Source: Mycobacterium genavense ATCC 51234 (lineage in GTDB: Bacteria; Actinomycetota; Actinomycetes; Mycobacteriales; Mycobacteriaceae). Taken from it: DNA of 64,000 nucleotides. The translations under genes were made by a program, and so were the position numbers. The stretch covers positions 496,001 to 560,000 of the forward strand of contig NZ_JAGZ01000001.1 of the NCBI RefSeq assembly GCF_000526915.1, written 5' to 3'. Below, piece by piece: positions 27,825 through 37,292 of the stretch. The notes under the pieces were generated by a model. That model was not told where the DNA came from and did not search any database. It saw nothing but the letters and a program-made list of their open reading frames with translations. Within the stretch, counting starts at the first letter, position 1. Each line of letters starts with the position of its first letter.

Positions 27825-29768
27825 GTGGAGGGAAAGGAGTTTGGCCGCTACCGGCTCGTCGAGTTGTTGGGCCGGGGCGACCTGGGGGAGGTGTGGCGCG
27901 CGTACGATACCGAGACCGCCAATCGCACCGCCGCACTCAAGCTGCTGCCGCCACAGTTGGCCGCCGACCCCGCGATCGCGGAGCAGTTCCGTCGGGAAGC
28001 GGCCGCGGCGGCACGGCTGAACCATCCGCACATCGTGCCCATCCACGGCTACGGCGAGATCGACGATCAGCTCTATCTCGACATGGAGCTCATCGATGGG
28101 CCCAATCTGCTAGAAGTATTGGCGGGCGGGCCGCTCGAGCCCGCTCGCGCGGTGCGGATCATCGGACAAGTCGCGCAGGCGTTGGACGCCGCGCACGGGG
28201 CCGGGCTGGTGCACGGCGATGTGAAACCCTCCGACATCCTGTTTGATCGCGACGACTTCGCCTACCTGATCGATCTCGGGCTGGCTCGGTTGGCGCCGTG
28301 GTACGAAACGCGATTGGCGAACTCCGACAAGGAGATTGCCAGTTGGCACTACATGGCTCCAGAGAGATCCGGGGCCCGCGAAGCCGACGCTCGCGCCGAC
28401 ATCTACTCGCTGGCTTGCGTGTTCTACGAATGCCTGACCGGACAGCCGCCCTTCGCCGGGGACACGTGGCTGTTCGCCGCGCACCTGAGCACCCCGCCAC
28501 CCCGGCCGTCGGCCAACCGGCCCGGCGTGCCCCCGGGCCTCGACGCCGGCGTCGCCACCGGCATGGCCAAAGACCCCGCCAACCGTTATGCCACGGCCAT
28601 CGCGATGGCCGACGCCGCCCAGCACGCGATCGCCCCGCCCCCACCACGACGCAAGCAGGTGCCCAACATGGCCAAACACGCTGTGCCCGATGGCCAACCA
28701 CCGCAACCGGAGCCGCTTCCGGCCGCGAACCGGCACGTCGCGCCCCCGCCACCACCCGTCACTTCGTACCTGGCGGTCGAAGCATCGCCGGCCGAAGAGC
28801 CGTCCGGCCTGGACCCGTTCAGGCAGCCGTGGCCAGACGAGGCCGACACCTCGCCACGGCGCCCGTGGTGGCGACGGCCGGTCATCGTGGTTCCTGCCGC
28901 GCCGTTGACGGCGGCGGTCGCGGTCGCAGCGGTCGTCGTGATCGTCGTGAGGTTCGACAGCGGCCGGACCAAGCAGGCCGCCGTCTACCACGACCCCGTA
29001 TTCGGCCCGCAAATAACGTTGCCGTTCAACGGACTTGGCCACCCGGCCGATGTTGAGGTGGATCCCGCCGGCAACGTCTATGTCGCCGACGACATGAACA
29101 ATCGAGTGCTGAAACTGGCGGTGGGGTCGAGCACCGTGGTGCAGCTTCCGCTCACCGGCCTCAATTCGCCCGAGGGCGTGGCGGGGGACAGCGCCGGGAA
29201 CCTGTATGTCGCCGACACCAACAACAATCGGGTGCTCACGGTGCCGGCCGGGACGAACACCCCGATTGTCCTGCCGTTCACCGGCTTGCACCGGCCCCAG
29301 GGGGTGGTGACGGACGATGCGGGCGCGCTGTATCTGGCCGACACCGACGCCAACCGGGTGCTACAGCTGACCCCCGGCTCGAACAGCCCGATCGAGCTGC
29401 CGTTCACCGGCCTCAACGGGCCCGAGGGAGTCGGGCTGGACAACGCTCGCAACGTCTACATCGCCGACTCGGGCAACAGCTGGGTGGTGGAGCTGGCGGC
29501 GGAGTCGGGCCGCCAGAGCGTGGTGCCGTTCAGCGGCCTGTTCAGACCTGGGGACCCCAGCGGTGTCGCGGTGGACAGCGGCGGTGACATCTTCGTCACC
29601 GACTACACCAACAATCGGGTGCTGAAGATGGAGGCCGGGACGGGCAAACAGAGCGTGCTCCCGTTCGTCGGCCTCAACCACCCCAGCGGCATCGCCGTGG
29701 ACAAGGCGGTCAACATCTTCGTCACCGACTACACCGGTGACCGGGTCGTGAAGCTGCCCGCCAAGTGA
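27825..29768 (+). CDS. PknD-like Ser/Thr kinase with an NHL beta-propeller
   Basis: A 647-residue receptor kinase. The kinase domain (residues about 8-270) has the glycine loop GRGDLGEV, Lys39 in AALKLL, and APER. The catalytic loop reads HGDVKPSD (HRD is usual) and the magnesium loop reads DLG instead of DFG. A Pro-rich linker, a membrane helix at about 350-375, and six NHL repeats (about 388-647, with GNVYVADDMNNRVLKL-like units) follow, giving an extracellular propeller as in PknD. GTG 27825 is chosen because FGRYRL follows at the usual distance. The non-RD loop suggests constitutive or weak activity (inference). Confidence 0.88.
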   Translation: MEGKEFGRYRLVELLGRGDLGEVWRAYDTETANRTAALKLLPPQLAADPAIAEQFRREAAAAARLNHPHIVPIHGYGEIDDQLYLDMELIDGPNLLEVLAGGPLEPARAVRIIGQVAQALDAAHGAGLVHGDVKPSDILFDRDDFAYLIDLGLARLAPWYETRLANSDKEIASWHYMAPERSGAREADARADIYSLACVFYECLTGQPPFAGDTWLFAAHLSTPPPRPSANRPGVPPGLDAGVATGMAKDPANRYATAIAMADAAQHAIAPPPPRRKQVPNMAKHAVPDGQPPQPEPLPAANRHVAPPPPPVTSYLAVEASPAEEPSGLDPFRQPWPDEADTSPRRPWWRRPVIVVPAAPLTAAVAVAAVVVIVVRFDSGRTKQAAVYHDPVFGPQITLPFNGLGHPADVEVDPAGNVYVADDMNNRVLKLAVGSSTVVQLPLTGLNSPEGVAGDSAGNLYVADTNNNRVLTVPAGTNTPIVLPFTGLHRPQGVVTDDAGALYLADTDANRVLQLTPGSNSPIELPFTGLNGPEGVGLDNARNVYIADSGNSWVVELAAESGRQSVVPFSGLFRPGDPSGVAVDSGGDIFVTDYTNNRVLKMEAGTGKQSVLPFVGLNHPSGIAVDKAVNIFVTDYTGDRVVKLPAK

Positions 29769-29837
29769 CGTGCCCGGCAAGCGAAGAGTTGGCCAACTGC
29801 TCACGTGGCGGATACCCGGTCATGGCACGGTAGCCGC

Positions 29838-30311
29838 GTGACAGCCGAATCCCAGGTTAGCCGGATACGCGCGGTCGACCGATTCCACAAGTGCTGCGAG
29901 GCGGTCGTCAGCCGGCTTCCGTTTGGGCTCGGCTCGGTCATCGCCTCGACATTCCTCGGCTTCTGCTTGATCAACGGCTTCACCTTCGGCGTCGATCTCG
30001 CGCTGCTCACCACGTTGCGCGACGGGCTCGACCTTCCGGTGCCGGTTGCCGTCACCGTTTCCTACGCGTGCGCCTTCGCGCTGAGCTACGTGCTCAACCG
30101 CACCTTCAACTTTCAGTCCCACGGCGCGGTGGGTTCCCAGGTCGCCGTCTACGTCGTCGTGGTCGTAGTCAACTACCTGGCGTTCATTCTCGGGGTGACC
30201 ACGCTGCTGTCGGTCCTCGGCGTGCAATACCAGCTGTCGCGCATTGTCGCGGGCATGTGCGAAGCGGCGTACATGTACAGCGCGATGCGGTGGGTGGTCT
30301 TTCGCCGCTGA
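29838..30311 (+). CDS. GtrA-like membrane protein
   Basis: A four-helix membrane protein of about 157 residues of the GtrA family (PF04138), which moves lipid-linked sugars or helps cell-wall polysaccharide synthesis. Helices: VIASTFLGFCLINGFTFGVD, VTVSYACAFALSYVLNRTF, VAVYVVVVVVNYLAFILGVT and a last one ending YSAMRWVVF. NRTFNFQS after helix 2 is the usual family loop. The start may be GTG 29838 or GTG 29805; neither shows a ribosome site. Confidence 0.8.
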   Translation: MTAESQVSRIRAVDRFHKCCEAVVSRLPFGLGSVIASTFLGFCLINGFTFGVDLALLTTLRDGLDLPVPVAVTVSYACAFALSYVLNRTFNFQSHGAVGSQVAVYVVVVVVNYLAFILGVTTLLSVLGVQYQLSRIVAGMCEAAYMYSAMRWVVFRR

Positions 30312-30377
30312 CCCGCGGTGCCCGCTGCGCGATCGGTGCTTAGGGTTGAAGCCGACTCAGTGCAGAGGAGGCACCCG

Positions 30378-30731
30378 TTGAGCGATCACGAAGTGAAGAT
30401 GATCATCCTGTCCACCGACAACCTGGACGAATCGATCCGGTTCTACAGCGAGACCCTGGGCATGCCGCTGAAATTCCGCGACGGCGCCCACTTCGCCGCC
30501 CTCGACGGCGGGCCGATCACCCTCGCGTTGGCGACCGACGTGGACCATCCCATCCCCGGGCAGGTCGTCGTCGGCATCAAGACCGCCGATGTGGACGGTG
30601 CGGCCAAGGCGGTCGAGGCCAGCGGTGGCGGCATCGTGAAAGGACCGTACGACGACGCCCACGAGCGTCGGGCCGTGGTCTACGACATCAAGGGCAACGG
30701 CGTGGTCTTCTACAAGCCGCTGTCTCGCTGA
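30378..30731 (+). CDS. VOC (glyoxalase/bleomycin resistance) family protein
   Basis: A 117-residue one-domain VOC protein with paired beta-alpha-beta-beta-beta units: IILSTDNLDESIRFYSETLGM, then VVGIKTADVDGAAKAVE and the closing YDIKGNGVVFYKP. VOC proteins bind a metal for isomerisation or dioxygenation, or sequester small molecules. AGAGGAG at 30364-30370 lies 7 bases before TTG 30378, which is preferred to the longer GTG frame because no VOC sequence exists before it. It is convergent with PhoU. Confidence 0.85.
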   Translation: MSDHEVKMIILSTDNLDESIRFYSETLGMPLKFRDGAHFAALDGGPITLALATDVDHPIPGQVVVGIKTADVDGAAKAVEASGGGIVKGPYDDAHERRAVVYDIKGNGVVFYKPLSR

Positions 30732-30744
30732 CAAACGCGCGGCC

Positions 30745-31386
30745 TCACGAAGTGCGGTGGGATCCGTTGGCTTGGAAGATAACCCGTCGACCGACCATCA
30801 CGGCGTGATCGGCGAACCGTTCGTAGTAGCGGCTGAGCAACGTGACGTCGACAGCGGCGGCGACGGTGTGCGACCACTGCCGGTCCATCAGGATCGTGAA
30901 CACGAGGCGGTGTAGCTCGTCCATCGCGTCGTCGTCGGCGAGCTCGGCGGCTTGCTCTGGATTTCCGGACAGCACAACCTTCGTCGCACTGCGGCTGAGA
31001 TCCACAGCGATGCGGCCCATTTCGACGAAGTAGGGCTTGACGTCGTCAGGGAGCGCGCTTGCGGGATGCCGCAACCGGGCGGTGTCGGCGGCATGCAGGG
31101 CCAGGGCGGCCATGCGGTAGATGTCGGCGACGTTTTGCAGGCTGCCCAGGATCGCCCGCAGGTCGGTGGCGACCGGCGCCTGCAGCAGCAGGTTGTAGGC
31201 GCCGGTCTCGGTCTGGGAGACGCGCGCGACGAAGTCCGGGTGGGCACTGATCACGGTTTCGGCCCGGACCAGGTCCGCACCCAACAGGGCTTCGGTGGCC
31301 CGGGCCATCGCGGTGCCGCTGAGATCGCACATGTCGGCGATGTGCTGGCTGAGCGCATCGAGCTGGTGATGAAATGCGGTCCGCAT
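30745..31386 (-). CDS. phoU: PhoU family phosphate signalling regulator
   Basis: A 213-residue all-helical protein with two PhoU repeats ([17 protein letters not shown]... and [19 protein letters not shown]...). It includes the metal-binding pattern DDDAMDEL near residue 146 and [17 protein letters not shown] at the C-terminus. PhoU links the Pst transporter to the PhoR sensor kinase and represses the phosphate starvation response (family knowledge). ATG 31386 is the start, and the gene lies 5 bases after the DUF3349 stop, indicating an operon. Confidence 0.9.
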   Translation of the reverse strand: MRTAFHHQLDALSQHIADMCDLSGTAMARATEALLGADLVRAETVISAHPDFVARVSQTETGAYNLLLQAPVATDLRAILGSLQNVADIYRMAALALHAADTARLRHPASALPDDVKPYFVEMGRIAVDLSRSATKVVLSGNPEQAAELADDDAMDELHRLVFTILMDRQWSHTVAAAVDVTLLSRYYERFADHAVMVGRRVIFQANGSHRTS

Positions 31387-31391
31387 GCGGA

Positions 31392-31700
31392 CTAGCGGGT
31401 CGCGTCGGGAGGCCAGCCGATGGCCTCCAAGCGACGCTGTACGCGATCGATCTCGTCGTCCGACGGCGGCTCGTCGGTGATTCGTGTGATGGCCGAACCG
31501 ATTTCGGCCGCATCGATTTGCAGATCGCCGCGCTCTGCCAGCGTGGCGGCCACCGCGGACACCTCTTCGTCGGTCAACCGGCGGCGCAGCACCGCCAACA
31601 GCGCGAAGCAATCGGTCGGTGGAACGCCTTCCAGGTAGCCCGCCCGCACGAACTCCACCATCTTCATCACCACGTCGGCGAGATTGATCCTGAGACTCAT
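31392..31700 (-). CDS. DUF3349 protein
   Basis: A 102-residue mycobacterial DUF3349 protein. Conserved pattern: [33 protein letters not shown], then an acidic C-terminus ending RRLEAIGWP. Members form a small helical fold of unknown function. ATG 31700 is chosen because the conserved part begins there; the open frame extends to 31868 without homology. It is followed by phoU on the same strand. Confidence 0.8.
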   Translation of the reverse strand: MSLRINLADVVMKMVEFVRAGYLEGVPPTDCFALLAVLRRRLTDEEVSAVAATLAERGDLQIDAAEIGSAITRITDEPPSDDEIDRVQRRLEAIGWPPDATR

Positions 31701-32422
31701 GAGACGCGGGTGCCACCGATCCGGCGGTCTAAACGTGAACGCTTTCCCACCAGACGGTTGCCGGCGGTGCACAGCATCCGCGGTGACTTGCACTGTTGCG
31801 TTGGGGGCCGTGGGATCTCGGCAAGAAGTCGCGAAAACGGCACGGGAATCGAGGCCGAAAGCTAGCATCGTTTAATGGCCGACGAGGCGCCCACCGGGAG
31901 GATCCTCGGTGGCCGCTTCACCGAATTTTTCGGCCCGCCTCTCTTGCCTGTGCACGGCGCTGCCGCCGAGTCTGGCTGTGTCCCAAGGCTATTGCGGTTG
32001 TGCGGTGCCGCATATTGCGGTTGGGCGCATTACCACACATTCGGCGTCGACGCACCGGGAAATCGGCAGACGGCGTGAAATTCATTTGTCCTTGACGCGC
32101 GCTCGGTGATCGATCTTGATCCGTTGGGTCGAGTGACTCCCGATTCCGCAGTTATCTGATCTTGATGACAGATTAATCCGATATTGATTGCGTGCGATCG
32201 ATCTTGATGGTGGCCGAATTGGCAGAACTCTATTGCCGGACCGCCACTGGTTGCCGGGGTATTGAGCCGATCGTGGGCCGGCCGGTGTCATGCTCAGCCG
32301 GCCGATGCGATCGACCGGCTGAAGCCGTTGAAGTCAGCCGACGGTTCGCCGATCGGATGGGCCTGGTGGGCCGGGTAACCGGGCAGGGGAGTTTGGCTCG
32401 TCGGTGCTGGTAGAGGCGCTAA
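31701..32422. other. Gene-poor stretch with a tandem-like GATCTTGAT motif
   Basis: No supported coding sequence was seen in this 720-base interval; short frames such as 31875-32078 match nothing known. GATCTTGAT occurs three times in direct orientation (32112-32120, 32158-32166 and 32200-32208). The outer two are extended to the identical 13-mer GATCGATCTTGAT. The spacing is 46 and 42 bases, close to four helical turns. The AT content is higher than in flanking DNA. Confidence 0.5.
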
Positions 32423-32602
32423 TTAGTGGGCGGAGTAGTGATAGCCCAGCTTGGTCTGGCCGTCGGACGGAGAGTCGCAGGTGGAGCACTTGATTCCGCT
32501 GGCGTTGCCGGCGCACTCGCTGAAGCAACCGATGTTGCCGAGGCCGAAAACGAGCATGAATGCACCAATCATCGCCGCAACTATTAGCGCTATTGTCTGC
32601 AT
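32423..32602 (-). CDS. Small Cys-containing membrane protein
   Basis: A 59-residue predicted protein: an N-terminal membrane helix (IALIVAAMIGAFMLVFGL, residues 4-21) and a short external tail with four cysteines (IGCFSECAG and IKCSTCDS), suggesting two disulfides or metal binding. GGGAGG sits 5 bases before ATG 32602, a strong ribosome site. No family was recognised. It is isolated on the minus strand between low-coding regions. Confidence 0.6.
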   Translation of the reverse strand: MQTIALIVAAMIGAFMLVFGLGNIGCFSECAGNASGIKCSTCDSPSDGQTKLGYHYSAH

Positions 32603-33031
32603 TTCACCCTCCCGCTGCAAACCTAATGATTTCCGCCCGGAGTACCCACAAACCGAAGACAACGAATCCGCCAAAATCAAGAAACTCTACCGACTTTGGC
32701 GTCGATCAATGGCAACCAAATAACGTCTTGATAAATCCGCAAGTCTGTCCACATTCAAAAATCCATACCTCCGGGTTTGACGCTCTGCCAAATTCCGCAA
32801 TATGTAATTCTCGAGGTCTGCGTCCAGTCGCGAACGCATACCTGCAGGCTCTTTTTGGCCAGAGAGTTACAACTGTCGGCATGTAGAGCGTGCTGGGAGG
32901 CCGGTGGGTGAGCGTGCGGCGCAATTTCCCAATGCGCCGTGTTGGTGAAGTGCGTACGGCGCGTCGGGTGCATACGCTCCGGCTAAAGGTGCAGGCTTAG
33001 GCCTGTCACCAGCCGGGAGGGGGAGCCGACG
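32603..33031. other. Intergenic AT-rich stretch
   Basis: About 430 bases with no supported gene. The part 32620-32880 is clearly richer in A and T than its neighbours and contains no long frame with mycobacterial codon usage. It may hold the promoters of the small membrane protein (minus) and of the EspC-like gene (plus), or be a relic of acquired DNA. Confidence 0.4.
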
Positions 33032-33358
33032 GTGTCCGACATCAACATCGATGTGGAGCAGTTGACGAGTTCGGGACGGCAGGTGAGCGGTCAAGCCGAG
33101 GACCTGGCGGCGGGGTTCCTGGCGGCCGATAACCGGATCGAGGCGGCGCAATACGGTTGGGCCGGCATGTCGTCGATGGCGCTGAGCGCCCGGGTGGCTC
33201 GCTGGCTGCCGGTGTCGCAGGCGTTGGTGGGTCGGGTCGGGGAGCACGGGTTCGCGCTGCAAGACGCCGCGGTCGCGCATGCAGCGGCCGAGGCGCAACG
33301 GGCACAGGCCCTTGCCGAGGTCGCTGCCCGGGCCGGCGCGGTCAGCGGGCGCGGCTGA
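33032..33358 (+). CDS. EspC/DUF2580-like type VII secretion target
   Basis: A 108-residue helical protein similar to ESX-1 secretion-associated EspC/DUF2580 proteins: VEQLTSSGRQVSGQAEDLAAGF, a WAGMSSMAL turn in the place of the WxG motif (residues about 44-52), then a second helix. GGGAGGGGGAG at 33015-33025 precedes GTG 33032. It is followed by a DUF1023 hydrolase and a lipoprotein, a recurring mycobacterial triplet that probably works at the cell envelope with a type VII system (inference). Confidence 0.75.
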   Translation: MSDINIDVEQLTSSGRQVSGQAEDLAAGFLAADNRIEAAQYGWAGMSSMALSARVARWLPVSQALVGRVGEHGFALQDAAVAHAAAEAQRAQALAEVAARAGAVSGRG

Positions 33359-33370
33359 GACCCGTGGGGC

Positions 33371-35050
33371 ATGACCTTGTCGGTCGCAGACATTGACCGG
33401 TGGAACGCCGAAGCGGTCCGCGAGGTGTTTCACGCGGCCTCCGCCCGCTCGCAGAGCGCCGAGCGCGCCTCCCGCGAATTGGCGACGCTTTCGGTGTTCG
33501 CCATGTGGGAGGGGGCATCCCGCGACGCCGCCGCACACCAGAACGCCGGGATTCGGCAAGACCTCGACGCGCACGGGAACGAGGCGCTCGCGGTCGCCCG
33601 GGCCGCCGAGCAGGCCGCCGGCGGGATCGACAAGGTCAAGGCCGGAACTCGCGACGCTGCGTGCGGACGCGGCCGCCGCTCGGCTACAGGTCGATGCGGC
33701 GACCAGTCAGGTGGTGGCGATTCCCCAATTGCGATACACCGCACTCGAATGGGCGTCGATGCAGACGCGGCGCGCCGACCTGCAGACTCGTTTGAACGCG
33801 ATCGTGGCCGAGGCCAACGGCGTGGACCAGCAGTTGGCGACCGCGATCGACATGGCCGACAGCGACGCGCCCATTCCGCCCAGGCCCCACGACAACCGGC
33901 CGGAGGTGCAGCGAGCCCTGGAACGGCGGTTGCCGCAGGACCCCCGGCAGTTCGCCGACCTGTGGAACAAGCTGACACCGGAGGAGAAGGACTGGCTCTA
34001 TGGCCAGGACCACAACATCGGCAATCACCCCGGGATGCCGTGGGACCCCCCGGACCATCGCGGTAAGGACTACTACAACCGGCTTCACCTGCCCGAGTTG
34101 GCGCAGCAGGCGCAGGCCGATATCGACCGGCTGCAGCACCGGGTCGACGAACTGGCGGCGCGGATCTACATGGGCGATCACAGCGAGGAGACGACCGGCG
34201 CATACAACGCGCTGCGCCGCAGTTGCTGGCGGCCCGGCATAGCCGCGACAGCTACCACGCGGTGCAGACCGCGCTGGATCGCAACGACGGCGTGCGCCGC
34301 TACCTGGGCCTGATCGACAACCGGGGCCACGGGGCGGTGGCCATCGGTAATCCCGACTACGCCAAGCGCAATGCGATCCTGGTGCCCGGCACCGGCCAGG
34401 ACCTTGCGGCCTTCGAAGGCAGCGATCTGAAATCGCTGGCGATGTACAACTCCGCGATCGTGGCCGATCCGGGGTTGCGGGCGGGTGATGTCGCGGTGAC
34501 GACCTGGATGGGCTACGACCGTCCGGTAGATCTCTTCGAGGCGGCGTGGCCCGATCGGGCCCGGGCGGGTGCCGGCGCGATAAACGCGTTCGAGAGCGGG
34601 CAGCGGGCGTCGCACGTCGGGTCGCCGTCGGTCGACACGGTGATCGGGCACAGTTACGGTTCCACGTTGGTCGGTGCGGCCGCCTCGGGCGGGCATCATC
34701 TCGACGCCGACAACGTCATCGCGGTCGGCAGCCCCGGAATGCTCGTCGAGCATGCCGGCGACCTGAGCCTGGATCCCGGCGCGAATGTCTATGCCATGCG
34801 GGCCCGCAATGACATCATCGAGTTGGTGACCGACATGACGCTGGGACACGATCCCACGGCCGACGATTTCGGTGCGACGCGGCTGTTCGCGGCTGCCGGG
34901 CCGAGCAGCGACCCGTTGGGGCTGACGCCCAGCGTTGCCGCGCACAGCAGCTATTGGAGCGAGGGAAATCCGGCGCTGCTCAACCTGGGTGCCGTGATCG
35001 CCGGCGTTCCGCCGCCGCGGGCCGGCACCGGGGGAGGCTTAGCATCATGA
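33371..35050 (+). pseudogene. DUF1023 alpha/beta-hydrolase with two compensating frameshifts
   Basis: A protein of about 559 residues: an N-terminal coiled helical region (SVADIDRWNAEAVREVFHAA), a middle domain, and a C-terminal alpha/beta-hydrolase (PF06259) with nucleophile elbow IGHSYGS and upstream ILVPGTGQ. The frame shifts +1 near 33648 (extra G in GCCGGAAC) and back -1 near 34220 (GCCGCAG where GCCGCCAG is expected), so about 190 residues lie in another frame. Both flanks are well conserved. Its stop overlaps the lipoprotein start by ATGA. Confidence 0.82.
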
Positions 35051-35655
35051 GCCGCTTGAGGGTTGTTGGCGCCGCGTCGGTCGTCATGCTCGTAATCGCC
35101 TGCAGCCACGACCGCGCCCTGGGGCCGCAAACGCCAACCGGCGCCACTCCGCTGGGAGGACCATCCATGGAAGCAACACCACCGCCCCCGCCCGGATACA
35201 AGCTCGAGCCCGTTGTGCCGAAAACCCAACAGCAGGACCAGGATACGGTGATCGGCTACCTGAAGAAGACGTTGCAGGCGTTGGGGCCCGGGACGACGCT
35301 GGACGCCAGCCGCTACAGCGGCGGTGGTACTGTGCATCCGTGCAAGGATGTCGAAACCTGGACGCCGCCAATGGAATTCGCCACCAACGGTGACCGTATC
35401 ATGCCGCCGGGCACCGACACCAACACCATCGTCGCCAAGGCCGGTGACATCTGGAAGAGCTGGGGCTGGCAAGTGTACGAGCGCGACGGCTTCTACAAGC
35501 CCCACCGGTTCGGCTACGCCCCCGACGGTTACATCCTGCAGATCATCGCCCGATATCAACCTGGCGATGCCCCTACGCTGCAAGGGATTTCGCCGTGCTT
35601 TCCCGCCGACCTGCCCGCCGAGCGCAGCCCGTTCCCGACGATCCTGACCGGTTAG
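35047..35655 (+). CDS. Lipoprotein, probable, partner of the DUF1023 hydrolase
   Basis: A 202-residue exported protein. The signal peptide (RVVGAASVVMLVIAC) ends in a lipobox (VIAC), so Cys19 would be lipidated and the protein anchored outside the membrane. The mature domain has VHPCKDVETW and the segment WKSWGWQVYERDGFYKPHRFGY, with a second Cys near the end (ISPCFP) for a disulfide. It begins inside the stop of the hydrolase gene, so the two are coupled. The molecular role is unknown. Confidence 0.82.
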   Translation: MSRLRVVGAASVVMLVIACSHDRALGPQTPTGATPLGGPSMEATPPPPPGYKLEPVVPKTQQQDQDTVIGYLKKTLQALGPGTTLDASRYSGGGTVHPCKDVETWTPPMEFATNGDRIMPPGTDTNTIVAKAGDIWKSWGWQVYERDGFYKPHRFGYAPDGYILQIIARYQPGDAPTLQGISPCFPADLPAERSPFPTILTG

Positions 35656-35676
35656 CGTGGTGCCAGTGTCGCTGTC

Positions 35677-36077
35677 TTACGGCAGACCGAGTTTGGTTGC
35701 CTTCATGTCGAGATAGGGGTTGGGCCATGCCTGGGTCGACGCCGGTGGCTTTGGACGCCGCCTGCGTGCCCTCGTCGCGGCGATGCGCAATGACATGGTG
35801 GCGCTCGGTGGGTGCTAGCGCATCGAACCACGTATCGAGCCTTCGACGGTCCTCCTCGAGCTTTGCCACCACCGATCCATCGAGCTTCCAAGTCGAGGAA
35901 CCGCTCCACTGTGTTTCCTCTACGACCTCTTGCTGCTGCATCCCGTGCTGTTTGACTTGGGCGAGAATGCGTTCAACGAACGCAGATATCAGCGATTGAC
36001 GCGGGTTGTTCAGCAGGTTGACCCGGTCGTGCAGGTTGAGCGAATAAAACCACGACAGGTCTACGGGGTTGGGCATG
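35677..36077 (-). pseudogene. Hypothetical protein with a C-terminal frameshift
   Basis: A predicted soluble protein starting MPNPVDLSWFYSLNLHDRVNLLNNP (ATG 36077), with a charged helical part (VAKLEEDRRRLDTWFDALAP). Near 35740 the reading shifts and its natural end appears to be AWPNPYLDMKATKLGLP with a stop at 35677. About 130 residues in total. No family was recognised and no ribosome site is visible. Confidence 0.5.
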
Positions 36078-36520
36078 GTTGAACGGTAGCCGACGGTTTC
36101 GTCTCGGGTCGCGATCACGCTTTCGTTAGCTCGCTGAGGGCGAAATGGTTTGCATGCCACGGGGACTCGCAACTCCCTTACGACCAGCGAGAAATTCACG
36201 GCAACCATTCACTCTTCCGGTGGTAGCGGGCATGATCGTCGTATCCTGGGCGCTTCGCGGTGCCGGTATTGGGATTAAGCAGGGAGCGCGGAGATGTCCG
36301 CCCAGTGGTCGATGTGTTCCGCGTCCGTGGAGAGGTCGTTCGACCGCCTCGGATGTGGCGCAATGCGTCGAAGGTGTCCGCGTTTCGACGCATCGACAGA
36401 CCACGACAGCGTGATTAGCAATTTGCTTCGTCCAGACGCAGATTGTTTGGCACACGGTGGCCGTAAAGGCTGAGAGCCAGCTGAGATGCGATTTTACGCT
36501 CTTGAGCGAACAAACGTGCG
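36078..36520. other. Intergenic region before the AbiE-like pair
   Basis: About 440 bases without a supported gene. Base composition is less GC-rich than the surrounding core genes, and short frames in both strands have no recognisable domain. It may contain the promoter of the toxin-antitoxin pair. Confidence 0.4.
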
Positions 36521-37291
36521 ATGGGCCCACGCGTCGTGGTGGCACTAATTGAGAGATTCTCGTATCTTGTTGCGGAAAGCGAGTTGCCGATGTTGACCAC
36601 ACGGGGTCACTACGACCGCGGCGGCGTGGATGCCGCCCGGCGGTCCATCCTTGCTTCTCGTAACCGGTTTTGGCGTACGTCCGACATGGACACAGTGCCA
36701 TCGACTACACAGCGGTTGCTGGCCGAACTGGTGGCACAGGGCGAATTGCGCCACATCCGTAAGGGCCTGTACTGGCGCGGCATCAAGACTCCGCTGGGTA
36801 TGGCACTCCCCACGCCTCAAACATTGGCTACCGAACTTGCCGGGCAAAACGGCATCGGCCCAGCGGGACTGTCCGCCGCCAATGCACTAAGACTGTCCAC
36901 CCAGATTCCCCGCCGCGCGGAGTTCGCCGTAGTGGGCCGCCCACCGACGGACGGCCCAACAGTGCATTTCGTGGACCGTTCGGCTCGGCGCGGTCGCGCA
37001 GAGCGGGCACTGAGCCCCACCGAGGTGGCGACTTTGGAAGTGCTCGACGGGTGGGACAGGGTGATCGAGATCGGTCCTGACGAGGCGATGGAGCGGCTAA
37101 CCGAACTGATAACTTCCGGCGCCATCGACCCCGACCGCCTTGCCGGAGCCAGTGGCACAGAATTCGGTTCCGCACGTGCACGGCTGCGCCACCTGCTGCA
37201 CCGTGCGGGGCGCGCGGATCTCGCAGACACGATGTCGGCGGCCGACCCGCGGGTTGAGGCCAAGGCTCTAGCCGGTCTGGTCCCCGTCTAG
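36521..37291 (+). CDS. AbiEi-type antitoxin (winged-helix regulator)
   Basis: A protein of up to 256 residues resembling AbiEi/DUF6088 antitoxins, the antitoxin of the type IV AbiE phage-defence system. The N-terminal winged helix is visible (NRFWRTSDMD, LLAELVAQGELRHIRKGLYWRG), followed by a C-terminal domain (GLSAANALRLSTQIP, VEFVDRSARRG-like) that neutralises the toxin and represses the promoter. The start may be ATG 36521 or ATG 36590; neither has a convincing ribosome site. The toxin gene begins 1 base after the stop. Confidence 0.75.
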   Translation: MGPRVVVALIERFSYLVAESELPMLTTRGHYDRGGVDAARRSILASRNRFWRTSDMDTVPSTTQRLLAELVAQGELRHIRKGLYWRGIKTPLGMALPTPQTLATELAGQNGIGPAGLSAANALRLSTQIPRRAEFAVVGRPPTDGPTVHFVDRSARRGRAERALSPTEVATLEVLDGWDRVIEIGPDEAMERLTELITSGAIDPDRLAGASGTEFGSARARLRHLLHRAGRADLADTMSAADPRVEAKALAGLVPV

Positions 37292-37292
37292 C

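Noticed and set aside
31875..32078. Plus-strand frame beginning MADEAPTGRILGG
   Set aside because: Short, no recognisable domain, and ends in a GC-poor region.
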